From Pseudomonas hamedanensis (GTDB lineage: Bacteria > Pseudomonadota > Gammaproteobacteria > Pseudomonadales > Pseudomonadaceae), in assembly GCF_014268595.2 (NCBI RefSeq), contig NZ_CP077091.1, positions 394,501 through 458,500 of the forward strand: a DNA stretch of 64,000 nucleotides, read 5' to 3'. A model generated the notes under the pieces. It was not told where the DNA came from. It saw nothing but the letters and a program-made list of their open reading frames with translations, and ran no database searches. Each line of letters opens with the position of its first letter. Position 1 is the first letter of the stretch. The position numbers were made by a program, and so were the translations under genes. Of the stretch, positions 23,218 through 32,903 are shown piece by piece.

Positions 23218-24623
23218 GCCTGCAACCGGTGATTGTCGGCGGCGGGCCGGCGGGGATGGCGGCGGCCATCGAACTGGCGCGCCACGGCGTGCGCTGCACC
23301 CTGCTTGAAGAGGCTTCGCGCCTGGGCGGCGTGGTCTATCGCGGGCCGCTGCGTGACGGCGTGCAACTGGATTATCTGGGGCCGCGCTATTCAGAGGTTT
23401 TGGGAAAACTGCATGGCGAATTCCATGAACACGCCGCGCTGATCGACGTACGCCTCAACCACCGCGTGGTCGGCGCTGAAGGTACCCAGGCGCTGGTGGT
23501 GCTGGACGACGAGGAGCAATTGCAGCGAATCGAATACCCACAGTTGCTGCTCGCGGCCGGTTGCCACGAACGTAGTGTGCCGTTCCCCGGTTGGACGCTG
23601 CCGGGCGTCATTCTGCTCGGCGGTCTGCAACTGCAAATCAAAAGTGGCGTGGTCAAACCGCAAGGGCCGGTGATCATTGCCGGCACAGGACCGTTGCTGC
23701 CGCTTGTGGCGACCCAGTTGCATGCATCCGGTGTGTCTGTGGCGGGTGTCTACGAGGCCTGCGCTTTCGGCAAAATTGCCCGTGAAAGCCTGGCGCTGCT
23801 GAACAAGCCGCAATTATTTCTCGACGGCTTGAGCATGCTCGCGTACCTCAAATTACACGGTATCCCGATGAGCTATGGTTGGGGCGTGGTGGAAGCCCAT
23901 GGCGAGGGCGAACTGAGAAGCGTCAGCGTCGCCCCGTATTCGGCGACCTGGGAGCCGGACCTGTCGCGGGTCGAACGCTTCGAAGCGCAGACCCTGGCCG
24001 TCGGTTACGGCTTCATTCCGCGCACCCAACTGAGTCAGCAGATGGGCCTCGACCACGGTTTCAGTGACGACGGCTACCTGCGCGCCCACGCAAATATCTG
24101 GCAGCAAAGCAATGCACCCCATGTGCACCTGGCCGGCGACATGGGCGGGATTCGCGGCGGTGAAGCAGCGATGCTGGCCGGCAGGATCGCCGCGACTTCA
24201 ATGCTGCTGCAACGCGGCGTGCTTGAAGAAGACTTGGCCCGCGTGCGCCGCGACCGTTACCTGAGCAAACTTAAAGCCATCGTGCGTTTCCGTGCTGCGG
24301 TGGATCGCTACACCGAACGCGGCGCCGGCCAGACGGCTTTGCCGGCGGCCGACACGGTGATTTGCCGCTGCGAACACGCGACCCGCGCCGACATCGATCG
24401 GGCGCTGGAGCAGGGCGTGCAAGACATCGCCAGCTTGAAAATGCGCACCCGCGTCAGCATGGGCGATTGTCAGGGGCGCATGTGCGTCGGCTATTGCACT
24501 GATCGTCTGCGCCAGGCCACAGGCCGCCAGGATGTCGGCTGGCTGCGCCCGCGCTTTCCGATTGATCCGGTGCCTTTTTCCGCGTTCCAGTCCCTCGGCA
24601 CGGAGGCCGCTGCCCATGAGTAA
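23214..24623 (+). CDS. hcnB: Hydrogen cyanide synthase subunit HcnB
   Basis: 469 residues. FAD/NAD(P)-binding oxidoreductase with the N-terminal dinucleotide loop IVGGGPAGMAAAIELARHG, an LAAGCHERSVPFPGW turn, a second GTGPLLPLVA loop and HLAGDMGGIRGGEAAMLAGR. The C-terminus carries a BFD-like [2Fe-2S] domain (VICRCEHATRADID...MGDCQGRMCVGYC). Works with HcnA and HcnC. AGGAGG precedes the start inside hcnA; its end overlaps hcnC by 8 bp. Confidence 0.95.
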   Translation: MSLQPVIVGGGPAGMAAAIELARHGVRCTLLEEASRLGGVVYRGPLRDGVQLDYLGPRYSEVLGKLHGEFHEHAALIDVRLNHRVVGAEGTQALVVLDDEEQLQRIEYPQLLLAAGCHERSVPFPGWTLPGVILLGGLQLQIKSGVVKPQGPVIIAGTGPLLPLVATQLHASGVSVAGVYEACAFGKIARESLALLNKPQLFLDGLSMLAYLKLHGIPMSYGWGVVEAHGEGELRSVSVAPYSATWEPDLSRVERFEAQTLAVGYGFIPRTQLSQQMGLDHGFSDDGYLRAHANIWQQSNAPHVHLAGDMGGIRGGEAAMLAGRIAATSMLLQRGVLEEDLARVRRDRYLSKLKAIVRFRAAVDRYTERGAGQTALPAADTVICRCEHATRADIDRALEQGVQDIASLKMRTRVSMGDCQGRMCVGYCTDRLRQATGRQDVGWLRPRFPIDPVPFSAFQSLGTEAAAHE

Positions 24624-25875
24624 GTTCTACGATGTGGTCATTGCCGGTGGCGGCGTGATCGGCGCGTCCTGCGCCTACCAATTGTCCAAACGCAAAGACC
24701 TCAAGGTTGCATTGATCGACGCCAAGCGCCCCGGCAATGCGACCCGCGCTTCGGCCGGCGGTTTGTGGGCGATTGGCGAGTCGGTCGGCCTCGGTTGCGG
24801 GGTCATTTTTTTCCGCATGATGTCGGCCAACCGCAAGCGCGAAACCCAGGGCGCGGCGGTGGCGGTGGACGCCAGCACGCCGCACATTCTGCCGGAATCG
24901 TTTTTCGACTTTGCCTTGCAGTCCAACGCGCTTTACCCGGCGCTGCACCGCGAATTGAAAGACAACCACGGCATGGACTTCAAGTTTGAAAAGACCGGAC
25001 TGAAGTTCGTGATTTATGACGATGAAGACCGGCTCTATGCCGAGCACATCGTCGGCTGCATTCCGCATTTGGCCGACCAGGTGCGCTGGCTTGATCAGGC
25101 TGCGCTGCGCGAGGCGGAACCGAGCGTCAGCCATGAAGCACGCGGAGCGCTGGAGTTTCTTTGCGATCATCAGGTCAGCCCGTTTCGTCTGGCCGACGCC
25201 TACATGGAAGGCGCGCGGCAGAACGGCGTCGACATTTTCGTCAACACCAACGTCACCGGCGTGCTGCATCACGGCACACGCGTCACTGGCGTACAGACGG
25301 CCGAGGCGGGCGTGTTCCACTGCAAGACGCTGATTAACGCCGCCGGCGCCTGGGCGGCGGATTTGAGCGAGTGGGCCACGGGGATTCGCATCCCGGTGAA
25401 ACCGGTGAAAGGGCAGATTCTACTGACCGAGCGCATGCCGAAAATCCTCAACGGCTGCCTGACCACCAGCGACTGCTACGTCGCGCAGAAGGACAACGGC
25501 GAAATCCTCATCGGCAGCACCACCGAGGACAAAGGCTTCGACGTCACCACCACTTACCCGGAAATCGCCGGGCTGGTGCAGGGCGCGGTGCGCTGCTTGC
25601 CGGAGCTTGCCGACGTCAACCTGAAACGCACCTGGGCAGGGCTGCGCCCGGGCTCGCCGGATGAATTGCCGATCCTCGGCCCGATGCGCGGGGTGGAGGG
25701 TTATCTGAATGCTTGCGGGCACTTTCGCACCGGCATTCTGACTTCGGCGATTACCGGTGTGTTGTTGGACAAGTTGGTGAATGACGAGCCGCTGCCGCTG
25801 GACATCACACCGTTTCTGGCGGATCGGTTTGCAGTTGCGGCGGTCGAGCCTACGCCCGCGCTGGAACTGGCCTGA
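24616..25875 (+). CDS. hcnC: Hydrogen cyanide synthase subunit HcnC
   Basis: 419 residues, D-amino-acid/glycine oxidase (DAO) type flavoprotein: VVIAGGGVIGASCAYQLSK, NATRASAGGLWAIGES, TLINAAGAWAADLSEWATG, and the C-terminal RTWAGLRPGSPDELPILGP with CGHFRTGILTSAITG. This is the glycine-oxidising part of the HCN synthase. GGAGG sits 11 bp upstream. The last gene of the operon; a REP array follows. Confidence 0.95.
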   Translation: MSKFYDVVIAGGGVIGASCAYQLSKRKDLKVALIDAKRPGNATRASAGGLWAIGESVGLGCGVIFFRMMSANRKRETQGAAVAVDASTPHILPESFFDFALQSNALYPALHRELKDNHGMDFKFEKTGLKFVIYDDEDRLYAEHIVGCIPHLADQVRWLDQAALREAEPSVSHEARGALEFLCDHQVSPFRLADAYMEGARQNGVDIFVNTNVTGVLHHGTRVTGVQTAEAGVFHCKTLINAAGAWAADLSEWATGIRIPVKPVKGQILLTERMPKILNGCLTTSDCYVAQKDNGEILIGSTTEDKGFDVTTTYPEIAGLVQGAVRCLPELADVNLKRTWAGLRPGSPDELPILGPMRGVEGYLNACGHFRTGILTSAITGVLLDKLVNDEPLPLDITPFLADRFAVAAVEPTPALELA

Positions 25876-25906
25876 CTTCAGCAAGATTGATGTTGACTGT
25901 GCCGGC

Positions 25907-26585
25907 CTCTTCGCGGGCAAGCCCGCTCCCACAGGGTTTTTATGTCGTACGCCAAAGTCGGTTCGACTCGACCACTGTGGGAGCGGGCTTGCCCGCGAAG
26001 GCAATCTGTCAGTTATTGAAGTGTTACTGACACGACGCTTTCGAGAGCAGGCTCGCTCCCATAGGTTTTTATGTCGTACACCAAAATCGGTTCGACTCGA
26101 CCACTGTGGGAGCGGGCTTGCCCGCGAAGGCAATCTGTCAGTTGTTGAAGTGGTAGCTGACACGACGCTTTCGCGAGCAAGCCCGCTCCCACAGGATTTT
26201 ATGTCGCACGCCAAAGTCGGTTCGACTCAACCACTGTGGGAGCGGGCTTGCCCGCGAAGGCAATCTGTCAGTCATTGAAGTGTTAGCTGACACGACGCTT
26301 TCGCGAGCAAGGCCGCTCCCACAGGATTTTATGTCGCACGCCAAAGTCGGTTCGACTCAACCACTGTGGGAGCGGGCTTGCCCGCGAAGGCAATCTGTCA
26401 GTTATTGAAGTGTTAGCTGACACGACGCTTTCGCGAGCAGGCTCGCTCCCACAGGGTTTTATGTCGTACACGAAAATGGGTTCGACTCGACCACTGTGGG
26501 AGCGGGCTTGCCCGCGAAGGCAATCTGTCAGTTATTGAAGTGTTACTGACACGACGCTTTCGCGAGCAGGCTCGCTCCCACATGT
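25907..26585. repeat. Tandem REP array, about 130-bp unit, 5 copies
   Basis: GTGGGAGCGGGCTTGCCCGC recurs at 25977, 26106, 26236, 26366 and 26496 (spacing 129-130). Each unit has two inverted REPs, a linker with TCGTACGCCAAAGTCGGTTC and a second with AATCTGTCAGTTATTGAAG. Copies are nearly identical, suggesting recent amplification. Fills the 730-base gap between hcnC and the Kef-type gene; no gene is seen. Confidence 0.92.
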
Positions 26586-26604
26586 GGATCTGTGCAAGGC
26601 AGGA

Positions 26605-28413
26605 TCAGCTGTTGCGCGCTTGCTCTTCGAGCTGATCCGACTCAAACAGTTTGGCCAGTTCCGCCCGCGCTTCCTGGGCGGTCTGCAGGACTTTGGCGGC
26701 GTCGTCGTAAACGGCGTGTTGCGCCTCCAGCACCTGTTCGTCGTGATGCTTGAAACGCTTGATCCGCGCATCCGCCTGGGCTTGGGTGAGACCAAGGCCA
26801 ACCAATGTACGCCGGCTCATTTCCAGGCTGGAGTAATAGGTTTCGCGAATCGCCTCCGCACCGACGTCAACCAAGCGATGCACGTGCTGACGGTTACGCG
26901 CACGGGCGATGATTTTCATGTGCGGATAGAGTTTGTGCACCACTTCGGCGGTCTTGATGTTGGTTTCCGGATCGTCCGTGGCGATCACAAAATACTCTGC
27001 CTCGCCGGCCTTCGCCGCGTGGAGGATTTCCGGGCGCATCGGGTCGCCGTAGAACACCGGCACGCCGCCGAAGCTGCGCGACAGTTCGATGGTTTCCACC
27101 GAGGTGTCCAGCGCGACGAATTTGATGTTCTGCGCGCGCAGGATCCGCGCCACGATCTGGCCCATCCGGCCCATGCCGGCGATCACCACGCGTGGCGCGT
27201 CGGTGTCGATCTGGCGGAACTGCTCCGGCACTTCCACCGGCTGCACTTTCGGGCTGACCAGACGCGCGCAGACCAACAGCAGCAGCGGCGTCACTGCCAT
27301 CGACAAGGTGATGGTCAACACCAGCAAGTCATACAGACGCGGCTCGAACAAGCCCTGATCGCGACCGATCTTGAACACCACAAAGGCAAACTCACCACCG
27401 GCCGCGAGGACGATACCGAGGCGAATCGCACTGACTTTATTCAAACCACCGGCCAGACGCCCGACGACAAACAGCAGCGGCAATTTCAGGCCGATCAGCA
27501 ACAGGGTCAGGCCCAACACGGTGATCGGCGCGCTGAGCAACAGGCTGAGATTGGCGCCCATGCCGACGCTGATGAAAAACAGCCCGAGCAGCAGGCCTTT
27601 GAACGGTTCGATCTGCGCTTCCAGCTCATGGCGATATTCCGAATCCGCCAGCAGCAGCCCGGCGAGAAACGCCCCCAGCGCCATGGATACACCGACCAGG
27701 TCCATCAACCACGCCGTGCCAATCACCACCAGCAACGCCGTGGCGGTGGACACCTCCGGCAGACCGGTTTTCGCCACCACGCGGAACACCGGGCGCAGCA
27801 AATAACGACCGCCGATCACCACCACCGCAATACCGCCGAGCACCTGCAAACTGTGACGGATATCGTCGGCGGTGCTGGTGTGATGGTCGACGCCGGCGAG
27901 CATCGGCACCAAGGCGATCAACGGGATCGCGGCAATGTCCTGGAACAGCAGAATGGCAAACGCCAGGCGCCCGTGGGGGCTGGTCAGTTCCTTGCGCTCG
28001 GCAAGGCTTTGCAGGCCAAACGCCGTGGAGGACAGCGCCAGACCCAGGCCCAGCACAATCGCGCTGTTCAACGGTTGGCCAAACACCGACAAGGCCAGCA
28101 CGCCGATCACCGACGCGGTCAGCAGCACCTGCGCCAGCCCGACGCCGAACACCGATTTGCGCATCACCCATAAGCGTCGCGGCGACAATTCCAGGCCGAT
28201 GATAAACAGCAGCAGCACCACGCCCAGTTCGGAAATATGCGCAACGCTCTGCGGGTTGCCGATCAGGCCCAGCACCGATGGGCCGATGATCACCCCGGCG
28301 AACAAATAACCGAGCACTGCGCCCAGTTGCAGGCGTTTGGCCAAAGGCACGGTGAGCACCGCCGCGAACAGAAACACGACAGCGGCTTGCAACAGATTGC
28401 CTTCATGGGGCAT
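26605..28413 (-). CDS. Kef-type monovalent cation:proton antiporter (CPA2)
   Basis: 602 residues: 12-13 membrane segments (residues about 1-385) with the CPA2 pattern GYLFAGVIIGPSVLG and LELSPRRLW, then an RCK/TrkA-N domain at about 405-520 (VVIAGMGRMGQIVARILRAQN, ATDDPETN) and a helical tail. Fits K+ efflux proteins KefB/KefC, which protect against electrophiles. ATG 28413 has CAGGAG upstream; a longer frame would run into the REPIN. No KefF/KefG partner nearby. Confidence 0.88.
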   Translation of the reverse strand: MPHEGNLLQAAVVFLFAAVLTVPLAKRLQLGAVLGYLFAGVIIGPSVLGLIGNPQSVAHISELGVVLLLFIIGLELSPRRLWVMRKSVFGVGLAQVLLTASVIGVLALSVFGQPLNSAIVLGLGLALSSTAFGLQSLAERKELTSPHGRLAFAILLFQDIAAIPLIALVPMLAGVDHHTSTADDIRHSLQVLGGIAVVVIGGRYLLRPVFRVVAKTGLPEVSTATALLVVIGTAWLMDLVGVSMALGAFLAGLLLADSEYRHELEAQIEPFKGLLLGLFFISVGMGANLSLLLSAPITVLGLTLLLIGLKLPLLFVVGRLAGGLNKVSAIRLGIVLAAGGEFAFVVFKIGRDQGLFEPRLYDLLVLTITLSMAVTPLLLLVCARLVSPKVQPVEVPEQFRQIDTDAPRVVIAGMGRMGQIVARILRAQNIKFVALDTSVETIELSRSFGGVPVFYGDPMRPEILHAAKAGEAEYFVIATDDPETNIKTAEVVHKLYPHMKIIARARNRQHVHRLVDVGAEAIRETYYSSLEMSRRTLVGLGLTQAQADARIKRFKHHDEQVLEAQHAVYDDAAKVLQTAQEARAELAKLFESDQLEEQARNS

Positions 28414-28491
28414 GGAAAGACTCCTGACTACGGGTACGGCGGGGGGCGACAAGGATAAGGGTTGATCCAATTTCAGATCCAGTGAGATTCC

Positions 28492-28584
28492 CTGTAGGAG
28501 TGAGCCTGCTCGCGATAGCGGTATATCAGTCGACATGATCGGTGACTGACACACCGCTATCGCGAGCAGGCTCACTCCTACAGG
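28492..28584. repeat. REPIN
   Basis: CTGTAGGAGTGAGCCTGCTC and its inverted copy around GATAGCGGTATATCAG...ACACCGCTATC. Confidence 0.9.
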
Positions 28585-28662
28585 GGATTTTCGGTGTTGC
28601 TGTAATAATTTGCATCAATTGGTTACATTTATAACCCCTGCGAATCAATCCACGGAAGCGTC

Positions 28663-29577
28663 ATGGCCATTAACTTCGACCTCAACGACCTGCAAGCCTT
28701 TCGCGCCGTGGTCGAGCAGGGCAGTTTCCGCAAGGCCGCCGACACCGTACGCCTGTCGCAACCGGCGCTGAGCCGACGCATCGAAAAGCTTGAAGACGCC
28801 CTCGGCGTGAAACTGTTCGAGCGCACCACGCGCAAGGTCAGCCTGACCCAGGCCGGGCGCGGCTTCATGCCAAGCGTCGAGCGGTTGCTGGACGATCTCG
28901 ACATTGCCTTGCTCGGCATCAGCGAAGTCGCCTCGACGCGATTGGGCCACGTCACCGTCGCCTGTGTGCCCTCGGCGGCGTACTACTTCATGCCGCGGGT
29001 GGTAGCGCGTTATCACCAGCAGTTTCCGCGAATCAAAGTCAAAGTCCTCGATTCCAGCGCTCACGATGTGCTGAGCGCGGTAGTCAATGGCGAGGCGGAT
29101 TTCGGTCTGAGTTTTCTCGGCACGCAGGATGCCAAAGTCGAGTTCGAACCGCTTGTGCAGGAGTGCTACGTTGTCGCCTGCCGTCGCGATCATCCGCTGG
29201 CAGGGCGCAGCAGTGTGACGTGGGACGAGTTTTATCAGCAGGACTACATCGCGCTGGACAAAACCTCGGGCAATCGCTTTCTGCTTGATCAGGCCTTGGG
29301 CGGGGTGGTGCCGCAGCGTCAGAGCATCTGTGAGACGCGGCATGTGACGACCATGATCGGCCTGGTGGAGGCGGGGTTGGGCGTGGCGGCGGTGCCGCTG
29401 ATGGCGATGCCCGGGCCGGATCATCCGATCCTGACGCGGGTGCCGCTGACCGCGCCGCAGGTGATGCGCAGCGTCGGCATTATCAAGCGCCGGGATCGCA
29501 CGCTGACCCCGGCGGCGTTGGAACTGGAGCGGCTGGTCGTGGAAATGCGCGTGCAGCCGCCATCGATCAACGCTTGA
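28663..29577 (+). CDS. LysR family transcriptional regulator
   Basis: 304 residues. N-terminal winged helix-turn-helix LNDLQAFRAVVEQGSFRKAA, then LSQPALSRRIEKLEDALGVK, and a periplasmic-binding-type effector domain (from about residue 90: GHVTVACVPSAAYYFMPRVV; VNGEADFGLSFLG). Faces the binding-protein and MFS genes convergently and overlaps the former by 11 bp at the 3' ends; it may control them. Effector unknown, perhaps a tricarboxylate. Confidence 0.9.
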   Translation: MAINFDLNDLQAFRAVVEQGSFRKAADTVRLSQPALSRRIEKLEDALGVKLFERTTRKVSLTQAGRGFMPSVERLLDDLDIALLGISEVASTRLGHVTVACVPSAAYYFMPRVVARYHQQFPRIKVKVLDSSAHDVLSAVVNGEADFGLSFLGTQDAKVEFEPLVQECYVVACRRDHPLAGRSSVTWDEFYQQDYIALDKTSGNRFLLDQALGGVVPQRQSICETRHVTTMIGLVEAGLGVAAVPLMAMPGPDHPILTRVPLTAPQVMRSVGIIKRRDRTLTPAALELERLVVEMRVQPPSINA

Positions 29578-30337
29578 CCGAGTCCAGCCCGGTGGCTTGC
29601 ACGTCAGCTTGAGCGGCCGGTGCGGCAAGATAAGCGAGCAGGGCCTTGGCTTCTTCTGGATGTTGGGCCTTGACCAGGATGCCAGCGGCGAAACGCGTCA
29701 CCGACTGCACCGATTCCGGGATCTTCGCGACGAAACTCACACCCGGCACCGGCAACAATTCGCTGACCTGCTGAAAGCCCAGTTGATAGTCGCCCGTGGC
29801 AACCACCGAGCCCACCGGAATCTTCGCAATCATTTTCGCCTTCGGTTTCAACTGATCTTCGATGCCGAGTTTCTTGAACAATTGCTGCTCGATGTACACG
29901 CCGCTGGCGCTGTCGGAGTAGGCCACCGACTGCGCGTCGAGCAGGGTTTTCTTCAGGCCGTCCACACTGCTGATGTCCGGTTTCGGCGCGCCTTCACGCA
30001 CCACCATGCCGATCCGCGAATCGGCCAGCTCGACGCGAGACGCCGGGTCGACCTTGCCCTGTTTGATCAGCTCATCAAGGGCGTAGCCGACCATGATCAC
30101 CACGTCCGCATGCTCACCCCGCGCCAGGCGATTGGGGATCGCTTCCGGTGCCTTGCCCATCGACGGGCCAAGGCTGGTGGTCAGGGTGTTGCCGGTGGCT
30201 GCGGCGAATTTCGGGCCGAGGATTTTATAGGCAGCGGTGAAGCCGCCGGAGGTCATCACGCTCAGTTCTTCGGCCTGGGCCGCGAGGTTAAACGCAAGGC
30301 CGGCGAGCAGGGCGGTGACCGTAAATAGCTTTTTCAT
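29567..30337 (-). CDS. Orphan periplasmic substrate-binding protein (ModA-like)
   Basis: 256 residues with a signal peptide (to AAQA, about residue 22) and a PBP type II fold of the SBP_bac_11/ModA kind: EELSVMTSGGFTAAYKILGP, RGEHADVVIMVGYALDELI, and the SDSASGVYIEQQLFKKLGI hinge. No ABC permease or ATPase is adjacent; instead it follows an MFS carrier by 12 bp. May bind a carboxylate as an accessory or sensory protein; a role in molybdate transport is unlikely in this context. Confidence 0.75.
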   Translation of the reverse strand: MKKLFTVTALLAGLAFNLAAQAEELSVMTSGGFTAAYKILGPKFAAATGNTLTTSLGPSMGKAPEAIPNRLARGEHADVVIMVGYALDELIKQGKVDPASRVELADSRIGMVVREGAPKPDISSVDGLKKTLLDAQSVAYSDSASGVYIEQQLFKKLGIEDQLKPKAKMIAKIPVGSVVATGDYQLGFQQVSELLPVPGVSFVAKIPESVQSVTRFAAGILVKAQHPEEAKALLAYLAAPAAQADVQATGLDSVKR

Positions 30338-30349
30338 GGCGAGTTTTCC

Positions 30350-31642
30350 TCAGGCCGCGACAGGTTGCAGACGACCACCGGCACGGCGGTACAGATAAAG
30401 CGTGGCGCACAGGGCGCACAACGCACCGATGCTCATCCAGTAACCCGGCGCGGCTTTGTCGCCGGTGTACTGGATCAGGAAGGTCGACATCGCCGGGGTG
30501 AAGCCGCCGAAAATCGCCGTGGCCAGGCTGTAGGCCAGCGAGAAACCGGCGACGCGCACTTCCACTGGCATGATTTCAGTCAGCGCTGGAATCATCGCGC
30601 CGTTGTACAGGCCGTAAATAAACGACAGCCACAACAGCGACAGCAGCATGTGGGTGAAACTCGGCGCCTGCACCAGGAACGACAGCGCCGGATAAGTCGT
30701 GGCCAGCGCCAGTAATGACATGGCGATCAGCACCGGGCGACGGCCGATGCGGTCGGACAACGCGCCGCCAATCGGCAGCCAGAAGAAGTTCGAAACGCCG
30801 ACCAGCAGCGTCACCAGCAGGGCATCGGAAGTGCTCAGGTGCAGCACGGTTTTGCCGAAGGTCGGCGCGTACACGGTAATCAAATAGAACGCTGTGGTGG
30901 TCAGCGCAACCATCAACATGCCGCCGAGCACCACGCCCCAGTTCTGGCCCAAGGTGCGGAATACTTCGCGCATGCTCGGGCGATGTTTGCGCGCGGTGAA
31001 TTCTTCGGTTTCCGCCAGATTTCGGCGCAGGAAAAAAATGAACGGGACGATCATGCAGCCGACGAAAAACGGAATCCGCCAGCCCCAATCGGCCACCGCT
31101 TGCGGTTCCATCCACTGATTCAGACCGTAGCCCAGCGCGGCAGCCACGATGATCGCCACTTGCTGACTGGCCGACTGCCAGGCCGTGAAGAAGCCTTTGC
31201 GGCCCGGCGTGGCGATCTCGGCCAGGTACACCGATACACCACCGAGTTCCGCACCGGCCGAGAAGCCCTGCAACAGGCGTCCGATCAATACCAGCGCCGG
31301 AGCGAACAGGCCGATGGTTTCGTATCCGGGCACCAGCACAATCAATATCGTGCCGCTGGCCATGATCGACAGGGTGACGATCAGACCTTTGCGCCGACCG
31401 ACATCATCGATGTACGCACCGAGCACGATGGCGCCCAGCGGCCGCATCAAAAAGCCCGCGCCGAACACGGCAAAGGTCATCATCAGGGAAGCGAACTCAC
31501 TGCTCGCCGGGAAGAACACCGCCGCGATCTGCGTGGCGTAGAAGCCGAACAGAAAGAAGTCGAACTGTTCGAGGAAGTTGCCCGAGGTCACCCGGAAAAT
31601 GGCACCGGCCCGCGAGCCGCTCTGTGGGATTGAGGCTGTCAT
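30350..31642 (-). CDS. MFS citrate/tricarballylate-type proton symporter
   Basis: 430 residues, 12 membrane segments. The N-terminus ([20 protein letters not shown]) and [20 protein letters not shown], plus [16 protein letters not shown], closely match the citrate and tricarballylate carriers (CitA/TcuC group) of the metabolite:H+ symporters. ATG 31642 (GGAG upstream) chosen; an in-frame upstream Met precedes it without conservation. Head of a two-gene unit with the orphan binding protein. Confidence 0.85.
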   Translation of the reverse strand: MTASIPQSGSRAGAIFRVTSGNFLEQFDFFLFGFYATQIAAVFFPASSEFASLMMTFAVFGAGFLMRPLGAIVLGAYIDDVGRRKGLIVTLSIMASGTILIVLVPGYETIGLFAPALVLIGRLLQGFSAGAELGGVSVYLAEIATPGRKGFFTAWQSASQQVAIIVAAALGYGLNQWMEPQAVADWGWRIPFFVGCMIVPFIFFLRRNLAETEEFTARKHRPSMREVFRTLGQNWGVVLGGMLMVALTTTAFYLITVYAPTFGKTVLHLSTSDALLVTLLVGVSNFFWLPIGGALSDRIGRRPVLIAMSLLALATTYPALSFLVQAPSFTHMLLSLLWLSFIYGLYNGAMIPALTEIMPVEVRVAGFSLAYSLATAIFGGFTPAMSTFLIQYTGDKAAPGYWMSIGALCALCATLYLYRRAGGRLQPVAA

Positions 31643-31799
31643 AGAAAAGTACTCCACCGCTTTTATGACGTGCGCTACGGAGAGGCGGCGCACGGTTTTT
31701 ATTGAGGTGGATGGTGGCGTAGATGTAACAATCTGTTAATTGCATTATTGGCATGGATTGATGCGTGGGGCGGATCAATGGCTTCAGGGCTTGGCGCAT

Positions 31800-31830
31800 A
31801 TGTGGGAGCGAGCCTGCACGCGAAGGCGTC
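31800..31830. repeat. Single REP element
   Basis: TGTGGGAGCGAGCCTGCACG with CGAAGGCGTCGCATCAGG, a slightly changed REP. Confidence 0.7.
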
Positions 31831-31835
31831 GCATC

Positions 31836-32150
31836 AGGCGGTGATTTGTTCTGGCGGACGGGGTACATATCCGTTTCTGCGGTCAGGGCGGCTTAGGGTT
31901 CCGCCCTTACGGCGGGTCACTTTTTCCAGACGCCCGGAATGCCGGCCCAGAAAAAAGTAACCAAAAAGGCTTGCTCCTGCGTTCGGCCCTCGCGGGCTCG
32001 GGTTCCTTCGCTCCGGGATTGATCCGGGCGCAGCGTTTCCGGTTTGCTTCGCTGCACCTCCTTGCGCTGTGTTCGACTTCGTCGAACGGTCGCTGCGCTC
32101 CCACGCCCGGATCAATCCCTCCACTCAGCCTTCCGACGTCGCCCGTGGAT
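31836..32150. repeat. Structured dispersed Pseudomonas repeat
   Basis: A GC-rich block without a convincing gene. It holds a 16-bp perfect inverted repeat GGGATTGATCCGGGCG (32015-32030) / CGCCCGGATCAATCCC (32104-32119) around 73 bases, with an inner hairpin GTTCGAC-TTC-GTCGAAC near 32069. The AAAAAAGTAACCAAAAAGGC stretch before it is familiar from intergenic repeats in other Pseudomonas genomes (from memory). Open frames on both strands look like by-products. Confidence 0.5.
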
Positions 32151-32232
32151 CAAGATCAAAAGCAGTACTCGAGCTTGCGCTCATTGTTGAGTGGGGCGGC
32201 TTTGCCGCGGGCAACTGCGCTGCTTTGCTTTT

Positions 32233-32396
32233 ATGTGGGAGCGAGCCTGCTCGCGAAGGCGGCCCGACAGCCGACCTGTTCTCGCTGATGTACTCGATTC
32301 AAACTGTAGGAGTGAGCCTGCTCGCGATGGCGGTGGGTCAGGCGGCAGTGACATCGGCTGGTCGGACGCTATCGCGAGCAGGCTCACTCCTACAGG
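32233..32396. repeat. REP plus REPIN cluster
   Basis: A GTGGGAGCGAGCCTGCTCGC REP at 32233-32260 followed by a complete REPIN (CTGTAGGAGTGAGCC ... GGCTCACTCCTACAG) at 32304-32396. Confidence 0.88.
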
Positions 32397-32573
32397 GACC
32401 GGAGTTCAGGTCAAAAATTGTGGTGTAACACAATCCGTGTGGGAATTGGCTTGCCAGCGATGGCGGTCTGATGGACAAAGCTCTCTAACGTCCATCTCCG
32501 GCAAAAAACAAGGAATGTTTCCCGCGCCGCGCAGTCGGAGTTCAGGTACTACCTATCTGAAAGAGGTTCACCG

Positions 32574-32882
32574 ATGAACAGCAAAACCCTCATTGCCAGC
32601 CTGGCCCTTGTCGCCGGCATCGCCGGGATCACGCCCATTGTTCAAGCGGCGCAAACCTCCAGCGACCCCTCCGTGCAATCGCCGACCAGCGACCGTCAGC
32701 TGAAGGTCAACGACCGCGCGCCGGAGATGTATCAGCGCGAAGACAAGGCTCTGAAGAACTGGAAAGCCAAAGGTCTGAAAGCACCGATCGAGCAGGCGCA
32801 GTGGGTGCAGATCAATGACAAGTACGTGATGGTGATGATCACCAATGGCACGATTGTCGAGATGCAGCCGGTCGAGCGATAG
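32574..32882 (+). CDS. RcnB-like small periplasmic protein
   Basis: 102 residues with signal peptide (to about residue 25, IVQA-A) and a C-terminal part (DRAPEMYQREDKALKNWKAK, then GLKAPIEQAQWVQINDKYVM) like the RcnB/YohN family, whose members assist nickel/cobalt homeostasis in the periplasm; many Pseudomonas homologues are uncharacterised. GAAAGAGG before ATG 32574. Stands alone. Confidence 0.75.
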   Translation: MNSKTLIASLALVAGIAGITPIVQAAQTSSDPSVQSPTSDRQLKVNDRAPEMYQREDKALKNWKAKGLKAPIEQAQWVQINDKYVMVMITNGTIVEMQPVER

Positions 32883-32903
32883 GCCGAAATGCCGGGGGGG
32901 CGT

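Noticed and set aside
25420..26471. Repeated short frames (LPSRASPLPQW...) in the REP array after hcnC
   Set aside because: They are translations of the REP repeats themselves and repeat with the 130-bp unit.
26584..28173. Plus-strand frame of 529 codons opposite the Kef-type gene
   Set aside because: Low-complexity His/Gln/Arg-rich translation typical of a shadow frame.
32015..32119. Inverted repeats as insertion-sequence ends
   Set aside because: Only 73 bases lie between the arms and no transposase or target-site duplication is visible.
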